Assembly (NCBI RefSeq): GCF_015453285.1
Contig: NZ_JADLZT010000008.1
Coordinates: 1 to 64,000, forward strand
Length of the DNA: 64,000 bases
Direction: 5' to 3'
Source of the DNA: Lysobacter niastensis
Lineage (GTDB): Bacteria > Pseudomonadota > Gammaproteobacteria > Xanthomonadales > Xanthomonadaceae
The notes below the pieces were generated by a model, which saw only the letters and a list, made by a program, of their open reading frames with translations, had not been told where the DNA came from and searched no databases. Of this stretch, positions 58,226-64,000 are shown one piece after another. The stretch's first letter is position 1. Every line of letters starts with the position of its first letter. Both the position numbers and the translations under genes were made by a program.

Positions 58226-59073
58226 GCCGGAGTGTCTCCGGAAACCGGCACGGCGGCGACGGTTTCGCACAGGATCTCGCCCCATTCGCCGAAGCTGACG
58301 CGCGCACGCTGACCGGCGACGATGTCGTGGATGCCGGTGGCCGCGCCGGTGGTGACCAGCATGCCCGCCTTCAGCGGGTAGCCGCGGCTGGCGCAGCGCG
58401 ACAGTGCGAACGCCAGCGCCGACAGCAGCCCGCCGCTGATCGAGGCCGCGCTGCCGAGGCCGACGCTGACGCCGTCGATGAAGGTCTCGCAGAGCAGGGC
58501 CGCCTCGTCGCGGCCGCGCCAGTCCCGGATCTCCGCGCCGAGGATCATGCCGGCGTTGTTGCCGAAGTCCGAGACCACGATCGGCGGACCCAGCACGTTG
58601 ATCAGCGGCAATGGACTGCCGGCCAGTTCGACGCCGACCAGCAGCACGTCGACCAGCGCAGCGGCTTCGTCGGTCGTGTACCGCGTCTTGTCCGGCGGCG
58701 CGTCGGCGCCCAGGCGGAACACGAACTCGGCTTCCACCGCGGCGAATCCGCCCGGAATCACGGCGAACCGTCCGCCGCTGCCGGTGCCCGGCTGCTGCAC
58801 GGCGCCCTCGAAGACCGGGCCGACCAGCCGTTCCTCGCCCAGCTTCGCTTCCCAGTCGGCCGGGATGCGGCCGACCTTCCAGCCCACGACCGGCCGTCCC
58901 CACAGCGCGATCGCGGCGTCCTGGCAGGCGTAGCCCTCGTCGAGGGTCCGCGGCAGCATGCCGGGATACTCAGGAAGCGCCTGCGCCTGGCGCCGGGCGG
59001 TCACCAGCCGGCGCGCGATCGAAGCGCTCGCCGAAGCTGCGTCGGACGCGTCGTTGTCCATGCGGTCTTTCAT
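58222..59073 (-). CDS. 2-keto-4-pentenoate hydratase-like (MhpD/FAH superfamily) protein
   Basis: 283 residues from ATG 59073 with GAGGACAGGGG upstream. The fold belongs to the fumarylacetoacetate hydrolase superfamily: VGWKVGRIP, EAEFVFRLGADAPP with metal-site Glu, and VGVELAGSP. MhpD-type enzymes hydrate 2-hydroxypenta-2,4-dienoate in aromatic breakdown, but no aromatic-degradation genes are near. Here it leads the TRAP transporter operon inside a pectin locus, so the true substrate may be a 2-keto-3-deoxy sugar acid. Function is inferred from context only. Confidence 0.8.
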   Translation of the reverse strand: MKDRMDNDASDAASASASIARRLVTARRQAQALPEYPGMLPRTLDEGYACQDAAIALWGRPVVGWKVGRIPADWEAKLGEERLVGPVFEGAVQQPGTGSGGRFAVIPGGFAAVEAEFVFRLGADAPPDKTRYTTDEAAALVDVLLVGVELAGSPLPLINVLGPPIVVSDFGNNAGMILGAEIRDWRGRDEAALLCETFIDGVSVGLGSAASISGGLLSALAFALSRCASRGYPLKAGMLVTTGAATGIHDIVAGQRARVSFGEWGEILCETVAAVPVSGDTPA

Positions 59074-59095
59074 CCCCTGTCCTCTTCGAGGGTGT

Positions 59096-59122
59096 TGTAT
59101 AGGAAACCGGTGTCATTGACAA
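59096..59122 (-). promoter_or_regulatory. Promoter of the hydratase-TRAP operon
   Basis: Reverse strand: TTGTCA (59122-59117), 15 bp, then TATACA (59101-59096), or 17 bp to TACAAC. The putative LacI operator lies precisely between the two elements. Confidence 0.45.
59102..59116. promoter_or_regulatory. Putative LacI-family operator in the pectate lyase / TRAP divergent region
   Basis: ATGACACCGGTTTCC on the reverse strand, almost the same as the kduI element (13 of 15). It lies in the 89-bp gap between divergent genes, so one site could control both the pectate lyase and the hydratase-TRAP operon. Confidence 0.6.
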
Positions 59123-59162
59123 TCGGGTCGTTAGACTTGGATCGGTCCGGGGAGGGGCAGGC

Positions 59163-60539
59163 ATGGCGAAGTCTTGGTTTGGGCGCGGCATTTCAGGGGC
59201 CGGCGTGATGTTCGCCGCGGGATTGCTGGCCTGCCTGGCGGTCGGACCGGCTGCCGCAGTGCAGCAGACGGGAACGGCAGCCGTGTCCCCGGGGACAGCG
59301 CCGCTGGCCTTCCCGGGCGCCCAGGGCTGGGCAGCGCAGACGCCGGGTGGCCGTGGTGGCCAGGTGCTGCGGGTGACCACGCTGGCGGCCAGCGGGCCGG
59401 GCTCGTTCGCCGAGGCCATCGCCACGCCGGGACCGCGCATCGTCGTGTTCGAGGTCGGCGGCGTCATCGACCTGGACATGAAAGAACTGCGCATCACCGA
59501 GCCGTTCCTGACCATCGCCGGCCAGACCGCGCCGCAGCCGGGCATCACCTTCATCAAGGGCGGCCTGACCATCGCCACACACGACGTCGTCGTCCGCCAC
59601 ATCCGCATGCGGCCCGGCGACGGTGGCAAGCCGAAGTGGTCCGGCGACATCGACGCGATCACCACGGTGCGCGGCGCGTACGACGTCATCGTCGACCATT
59701 GCTCGCTGACGTGGGCGACCGACGAGAACCTGTCGGCGTCGAGCACGCGCTTCTTCGGCGAGAGCGAGAAGGACTGGATGGCGGCGGCGTCGCGCCGCAT
59801 CACCTACAGCAACAACATCATCGCGGAAGGCCTGGCCAACGCCACGCACGCCAAGGGCGAGCATTCCAAGGGTTCGCTGATCCACGACCACGTCAATGAC
59901 GTGCTGATCGTCGGCAACCTCTACGCGCACAACTACGAACGCAACCCGCTGTTCAAGGGTGGTGCGCGCGGTCAGGTCATCAACAACCTGATCTACGACC
60001 CGGGCCAGCGCGCGGTGCACTACAACCTGATCGCAGAGGAATGGCTCGGCCATCCGTACTCGCGCGGACAGGTCGTCGCGCGCGGCAACGTCATGCGCGC
60101 CGGCATCTCGACCGAGGAGCTTGCGTTCTTCAGCGCAGGTGGCTCGGGCGATCTCGACGTTTACCTGGACGACAACCTCGCCGTCGATCGCATCGGCAAT
60201 CCGCTGCCGCAGCAGGGCCGTTACACCACCACGCCGATTCGCATCGACGCGTTGCGCAAGGTGCCCGCGTTGCCGTCCGGCGTGACGCTGCTGCCGTCGG
60301 CGAAGGTGCAGGACGCGGTCATCGCCAACGCCGGCGCGCGTCCGTGGGATCGCGACGACGTCGACCGCCGCATCCTGGCCGACACGATCGAGGGCCGCGG
60401 CCGCATCATCGACAGCCAGGAGCAGGTCGGCGGTTATCCGAAGCAGGAGGCGACGCGCCAGGCCTTCGTGCCCGCCGACTGGGACATGGACACGATGGAG
60501 CCGCTGAAGCCGCTGCCGAGGCGTGCGCCGCTGAAGTGA
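59163..60539 (+). CDS. Secreted pectate lyase (polysaccharide lyase family 1-type)
   Basis: 458 residues. Signal peptide to about residue 32. The parallel beta-helix shows the PL1 pattern: AFPGAQGWAAQTPGGRGGQV, FEVGGVIDL, TIAGQTAP, VVRHIRMRPGD, and DHCSLTWATDENLS, where Ca-binding residues usually occur. It should cleave alpha-1,4 polygalacturonate by beta-elimination to unsaturated oligogalacturonides. ATG 59163 follows GGGGAGG. The promoter region holds the LacI-type element. Assigned to PL1 rather than PL3/PL9 by these motifs; subfamily not determined. Confidence 0.9.
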   Translation: MAKSWFGRGISGAGVMFAAGLLACLAVGPAAAVQQTGTAAVSPGTAPLAFPGAQGWAAQTPGGRGGQVLRVTTLAASGPGSFAEAIATPGPRIVVFEVGGVIDLDMKELRITEPFLTIAGQTAPQPGITFIKGGLTIATHDVVVRHIRMRPGDGGKPKWSGDIDAITTVRGAYDVIVDHCSLTWATDENLSASSTRFFGESEKDWMAAASRRITYSNNIIAEGLANATHAKGEHSKGSLIHDHVNDVLIVGNLYAHNYERNPLFKGGARGQVINNLIYDPGQRAVHYNLIAEEWLGHPYSRGQVVARGNVMRAGISTEELAFFSAGGSGDLDVYLDDNLAVDRIGNPLPQQGRYTTTPIRIDALRKVPALPSGVTLLPSAKVQDAVIANAGARPWDRDDVDRRILADTIEGRGRIIDSQEQVGGYPKQEATRQAFVPADWDMDTMEPLKPLPRRAPLK

Positions 60540-60560
60540 GCGTGATGCAGTCGCTCGACG

Positions 60561-61310
60561 CTACGGCTTGAGCGACTGCTTCAGCGGCAGGTCCGTCCCG
60601 CGCAGTGCCGAGGCGAACTCCTCCGCGATGCGTTGTGCACCCCCGGGCGAGAAGTGCGTGTTGTCCTGCACGCCGTTCGGGTAGTTCGCATTCGCGCCCG
60701 GTGCCAGCCACAGGAACAGGCGCATGCTCGCGTCAGCACCGGATTCCTGAAGCACCGCTTCGCTGCGCCGCTGCAGGTCGACCAGTGCGACGCGTTCGCG
60801 AGCGGCCAGTGCACGAACGATGGCCGGATACTCGCCATGACTGTCGAGCAGCCGCCCGGCGTCGTCGAACCGGCGCCGCGCGACCGGCGTCAGCAGCACC
60901 GGCGTGGCCCCGCGCGCGCGTACGTCGTGGACGAAGCGTTCCAGGTTGCGCGCGTAATCGGCAGGAGGCGTGTAGCGGTCGGGTTTCTCGACCGATTCGT
61001 CGTTGTGGCCGAACTGGATCAGCACGACGTCGTCCGGCTTCGTCGCATCGAGCAGCGCCTGCCAGCGGCTCTCCTCGATGAACGTGCGCGTGCTGCGCCC
61101 ATTCTTCGCGCGGTTGTCGACCGTGACAGTGCCCGGCTTGAACTGCGCGGCGAGGAACTCGCCCCATCCGGTTTCAGGCCGCTTCTCCGGCAGCTTCTCG
61201 GCCATCGTCGAGTCGCCGGCCAGGTGGATCGTGACCGGTGCTGCATGCGCGACCTGCGGCGCGAGCGCCACGCACATGGCCAGGCCGCAAAGGGAGCGGG
61301 CGATTCCCAT
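60561..61310 (-). CDS. Rhamnogalacturonan acetylesterase (SGNH hydrolase)
   Basis: 249 residues with a signal peptide (about 1-23). SGNH blocks are visible: LAGDSTMAEK (catalytic Ser), GWGEFLAAQF, NRAKNGRSTRTF, IQFGHND and the C-terminal Asp-His pair DNTHFSPGG. It removes acetyl groups from rhamnogalacturonan, the side-chain-rich region of pectin. It follows the pectinesterase with a 15-bp gap on the same strand, forming a two-gene esterase operon. Confidence 0.92.
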   Translation of the reverse strand: MGIARSLCGLAMCVALAPQVAHAAPVTIHLAGDSTMAEKLPEKRPETGWGEFLAAQFKPGTVTVDNRAKNGRSTRTFIEESRWQALLDATKPDDVVLIQFGHNDESVEKPDRYTPPADYARNLERFVHDVRARGATPVLLTPVARRRFDDAGRLLDSHGEYPAIVRALAARERVALVDLQRRSEAVLQESGADASMRLFLWLAPGANANYPNGVQDNTHFSPGGAQRIAEEFASALRGTDLPLKQSLKP

Positions 61311-61325
61311 CGTATGTCTCCTGCC

Positions 61326-62474
61326 TCAGGAAGGCGGATGCCAGCCGCCGAGAATTCGATCTCGCGCATACGCGGCCAGCGCGTCGCGATCGAGTTGGCG
61401 TCGCGTCGGTGAGCGATGCGCCCCGGGGCCGCGGCTGTCGTGTTCGAACAGGCGCGCCGCTTCCGGCGGCAGCATCACGCGTGCTCCATCGCGCGCGGTG
61501 TAGCCCATCGCATCCCAGCCTTGCGGGTCGATGTGCGCATCCATCCGACACGACAGGTACGTCGCCGCGCCAACCGCATCGGGATCTCCATACTTGCCGT
61601 CGGGAAACGTGCGGCCGGGCCGCCACGCGCGCCCGAGTGCGACGCTGGCATCGGGCACCTGCGTCTCGCGCGTGAGCCGGCATCGCATGAACGTCAGCCC
61701 GTAAGCCTGCGCGGAAGGCGTGCACGGCACGGCGACATAGCCCTGCCGCTCCTTGCCGGGACGGAAGCGCGAGTGCAGCTCGCAGTCCTCGAACAGCGCA
61801 TTGCCTCCGCCGAAAATGAAGTCGACACTGCCGGTGATGCGGCAGCGCGAGAACAGGCTGCGGCCGGCATCGGCGAACAGCGTGTCCTGATGCCCATGCA
61901 GGTCGACATCCTGCAGGAAGGTGCGTTCCGAGCCGGCGTCGAGCATCAGCGCCACGGCTTGTGCGCCGTTCGGTCCGATCGGTTCGAACTTCGGTGCCAG
62001 CAGGTTGCCGACATAGTCGAAGCTGTTCTCGATGGTGAGGTTGCGCGCATGGAAATCCGGCGCGCGCACGATGACGCTGGCGCAGCCCCAGGTGCCCCAG
62101 GGTTCGCCGTCGGGACGCGCCATGCCGGCGGCGGCGTCGAAGCCCAGCACGCTGCCGGTGCGGTCCTCACCGATCAGTTGCACGTGCGGACGGTCGACGA
62201 CCAGCTTCTCATGCCAGCGGCCACGGGCAATGAGGATGCGGAAGGGCGTGTTGCCTTGCACCGGCGCCGAAGCGATCGCCGCCGCAACGGTGGCATGCAC
62301 TGGCACACCGGGGAAATCGGCGCGCGGCTGCAACGAGACCACGGCATCCGGTTTGACGCGGGACTTCGCCCACAACGGCGAGGTCAGCAGTCCTGCGCCG
62401 GCCAGCAACGACATCTGCAACAGGCGCCGGCGTTGCGGGTCAAGAGTGCGATCGGCGATTGGCCCTGTCCTCAT
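61326..62474 (-). CDS. Pectinesterase (pectin methylesterase, CE8)
   Basis: 382 residues from ATG 62474, which has GAGGTG upstream; ATG 62507 would add 11 residues. A twin-arginine-like signal (QRRRLLQMSLLAGAG) leads to a right-handed beta-helix. Catalytic motifs are seen as GHQDTLF (Gln, Asp) and GSVDFIFGGGNALFE (second Asp), and LGRAWRP replaces the usual LGRPW. It demethylates pectin so that the pectate lyase can act. It is transcribed with the acetylesterase, from just after the terminator at 62506-62536. Confidence 0.93.
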   Translation of the reverse strand: MRTGPIADRTLDPQRRRLLQMSLLAGAGLLTSPLWAKSRVKPDAVVSLQPRADFPGVPVHATVAAAIASAPVQGNTPFRILIARGRWHEKLVVDRPHVQLIGEDRTGSVLGFDAAAGMARPDGEPWGTWGCASVIVRAPDFHARNLTIENSFDYVGNLLAPKFEPIGPNGAQAVALMLDAGSERTFLQDVDLHGHQDTLFADAGRSLFSRCRITGSVDFIFGGGNALFEDCELHSRFRPGKERQGYVAVPCTPSAQAYGLTFMRCRLTRETQVPDASVALGRAWRPGRTFPDGKYGDPDAVGAATYLSCRMDAHIDPQGWDAMGYTARDGARVMLPPEAARLFEHDSRGPGAHRSPTRRQLDRDALAAYARDRILGGWHPPS

Positions 62475-62505
62475 GCAGCACCTCACGCCAATCATCGTCG
62501 TTGGC

Positions 62506-62536
62506 AAAAAAAAAAGCGCCGCGGTCAGCCGCGCGC
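62506..62536 (-). terminator. Rho-independent terminator after the TonB-dependent receptor
   Basis: Reverse strand: a GC-rich hairpin (GCGG / CCGC core with an outer GC arm, loop CTGA) followed by ten consecutive T (62515-62506). It lies between the receptor stop (62569) and the pectinesterase start. Confidence 0.85.
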
Positions 62537-62568
62537 ATCTTGCTGCGCACGGCTGCCGCGGCCGAGGG

Positions 62569-64000
62569 TTAGAACTTGTAGCGAGCGCCGAGGAAGTACT
62601 GGCGGCCGGTGTGGTGGTAGACCGAGGCGCGATCGCCGATCGAATCCACCCACTGGTCCTGGTACTCGTCGGTCAGGTTCAGGCCTTCGAGGGTGAGCTC
62701 GAAGTGCTCGTTGAACGAGTACGAGGCCGACATGTCGATCGTCAGCGTCTCCGCCGTGCCCTCCACGTCGTTGCCGTTGCGGCCCGGTACGGTGGTCAGG
62801 TAGTCGTCGCGATACGCAGCCGACACGCGGGCGCCGAACTTCTCGCCTTCGTAGTAGAGCGTGGCGTTGTAGGCGTTCTTCGACAGGCCGGTCAGGTCGG
62901 TGCGCAGCGACGGCGCGCCGGTGGAGGTGACGTACTGGATCTTCGAATCGACGTAGGTGTAGTTCAGCTGCACGCCGAAGTCGCTCCAGAAGCTGGGCAG
63001 GAACGTGAAGGGCTGCTGGTAGGTGAACTCCAGGCCCTTGAGCGGACCGCCCTTGCTGTTGACCGGGACGTTGAACTGGAAGTCATCGGTCGGCAGCGCG
63101 CCGGTGCCGGCGAGCAGTTCCGGCGGCAGGCCCGAGGTGTTGTACGGACGCGTCTCGCGCGAGGTCAGCACGAAGCTGTCGATGTCCTTGTAAAACAGGC
63201 CCAGCGCCAGCAGCGATTCCTCTGCGAAGTACCACTCGAAACTCAGGTCACCGGTCGTGGCGCGGAACGGGTCCAGTGCCGGGTTGCCGCCGGTCACGAC
63301 GCGGTTGCCGCCGCTGACGTTCACCGTGACACCCGGCGTCAGGTTGCCCAGGCCCGGGCGTGCCATCACCTTCGACGCTGCCACACGGATGAGAAAGTCG
63401 GGCGTGATGTCGGCGACGAGGTTGAACGACGGCAACGTGTCGTCATAGCTGCGCTTGACCGTGACCTGCTGCGGCGTGGTGGTGCCGACCGTGGAGAAAC
63501 CGGTCGATGTCTGTGTCGTGCTGACCTGGCGCACGCCGATGTTGCCGCTCAGCGGAAGGCTGCCGATCTGCGTGGTGAAGTCGCCCTGCAGGTAGAAGCC
63601 CTGGTCGCGTTCCTCGACGCTGCGGTTGTTGCCCAGCACGGCCGCAACCTGGTCGCTGACCGTGAAGATGCCGCTGTCGCTGTAGATATTGAACGCACGG
63701 TTGAATGCATCGATGTCCGGAATCAGCCAGACGCTGTCGCCGACGCCGCTGATGTCTTCCAGCCCGATGCGCTTGGTCAGGTCGGCCAGCGTCATGCCTG
63801 CCGGAAGCGTCGGCACGACCAGCTCGGACGCGCGGCGCTCTTCCCGCGTCTCGAAGTTGTATTCCTTGAACTGGCCACCGGCCTTCAGGCGGAACCCGTC
63901 GGTCAGCTGCCACGACATCCCGAGCTGGCCGTTGTCGATCGTGTTCTCCGCGAATTGCGGACGCAGGCGGATTTCCGAGCCCGGGTTCTGGGCATTGCCG
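62569..64000 (-). CDS. TonB-dependent receptor, C-terminal part (5' end outside window)
   Basis: About 477 codons of the barrel are present; the plug and TonB box lie beyond the window edge. The C-terminus is NLTDEYQDQWVDS...TGRQYFLGARYKF, typical of the Xanthomonas/Caulobacter TonB-dependent receptors that import plant-derived carbohydrates (TIGR01782-like). The frame is open up to the edge. Next to pectinesterase, acetylesterase and lyase genes it probably takes up oligogalacturonides. It ends in a strong T10 terminator. Confidence 0.9.
   Translation of the reverse strand, partial: GNAQNPGSEIRLRPQFAENTIDNGQLGMSWQLTDGFRLKAGGQFKEYNFETREERRASELVVPTLPAGMTLADLTKRIGLEDISGVGDSVWLIPDIDAFNRAFNIYSDSGIFTVSDQVAAVLGNNRSVEERDQGFYLQGDFTTQIGSLPLSGNIGVRQVSTTQTSTGFSTVGTTTPQQVTVKRSYDDTLPSFNLVADITPDFLIRVAASKVMARPGLGNLTPGVTVNVSGGNRVVTGGNPALDPFRATTGDLSFEWYFAEESLLALGLFYKDIDSFVLTSRETRPYNTSGLPPELLAGTGALPTDDFQFNVPVNSKGGPLKGLEFTYQQPFTFLPSFWSDFGVQLNYTYVDSKIQYVTSTGAPSLRTDLTGLSKNAYNATLYYEGEKFGARVSAAYRDDYLTTVPGRNGNDVEGTAETLTIDMSASYSFNEHFELTLEGLNLTDEYQDQWVDSIGDRASVYHHTGRQYFLGARYKF

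Noticed and set aside
58226-58903. N-terminal extension of dctP in the same frame
   Set aside because: It runs through the hydratase-like gene in another frame; the Tat signal at 58225 marks the real start.

Overview
The window is a 64-kb piece of a high-GC gammaproteobacterial chromosome, most like Xanthomonadaceae (Lysobacteraceae), for example Lysobacter or Luteimonas. The evidence is the gene order of the aa3 cytochrome oxidase cluster, the divergent tsaD / rpsU-yqeY-dnaG arrangement, a PutA without an N-terminal DNA-binding domain, three large TonB-dependent receptors and family-typical proteins (DUF1820, MAPEG, VanZ-like, S9/M28/S41 peptidases). It looks like ordinary chromosome: I see no rRNA, tRNA, CRISPR array, IS element, phage gene or plasmid function. 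The coordinates are gene-dense, and only one gap without a gene exceeds 300 bp (16290-16722).

Layout. 1-12.8 kb: mixed housekeeping and envelope genes (2OG-Fe dioxygenase, MAPEG protein, M28 aminopeptidase lipoprotein, a secreted VNGSI-repeat protein, gpmI with an EnvC-like factor and an S41 protease, DUF1820, rhomboid protease, FadL porin, a TPR/GGDEF-like signalling protein with a broken GGDEF motif). 13-16.3 kb: putA. 16.7-24.8 kb: complete aa3-type cytochrome c oxidase locus coxB-coxA-small protein-ctaG-coxC-(DUF2909)-SURF1-Sco-like protein-ctaA-ctaB, covering subunits I-III, copper insertion and haem A synthesis. 24.9-29.4 kb: amidohydrolase, and an S9 peptidase-GNAT-lipoprotein operon. 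29.6-33.5 kb: dnaG, yqeY, rpsU, divergent tsaD. 33.6-37.9 kb: folB, folK, DUF6159-like membrane protein, pteridine reductase, MidA-like methyltransferase, VanZ-like protein. 38-50.5 kb: two TonB-dependent receptors flanking cca, an NDUFA9-like protein, soluble lytic transglycosylase and a TSUP exporter.

50.5-64 kb is an accessory locus for pectin / oligogalacturonate use. It holds kduI-kduD-cupin, a LacI-family regulator, a DctP-DctQ-DctM TRAP transporter with a 2-keto-4-pentenoate hydratase-like gene, a secreted pectate lyase, a pectinesterase, a rhamnogalacturonan acetylesterase and a TonB-dependent receptor. The same 15-bp motif lies over the kduI promoter and in the divergent pectate lyase/TRAP promoter region, so a LacI-controlled regulon is likely. 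Inferred scheme: the esterases and lyase trim pectin outside the inner membrane, the receptor and TRAP system import the products, and KduI/KduD make 2-keto-3-deoxygluconate. The later steps (KdgK, KdgA) and an intracellular oligogalacturonide lyase are not in the window.

Embedded in this locus is a two-gene ECF41 cassette (AhpD-like carboxymuconolactone decarboxylase plus ECF41 sigma factor). A promoter-like element in front of it matches the known ECF41 target sequence. No radically new system is evident. The best leads are the LacI operator pair, the ECF41 cassette and its promoter, the signal-peptide cupin and the hydratase-like gene in the pectin locus, the Sco-like protein in the oxidase operon, the GGTEF protein and the VNGSI-repeat protein.
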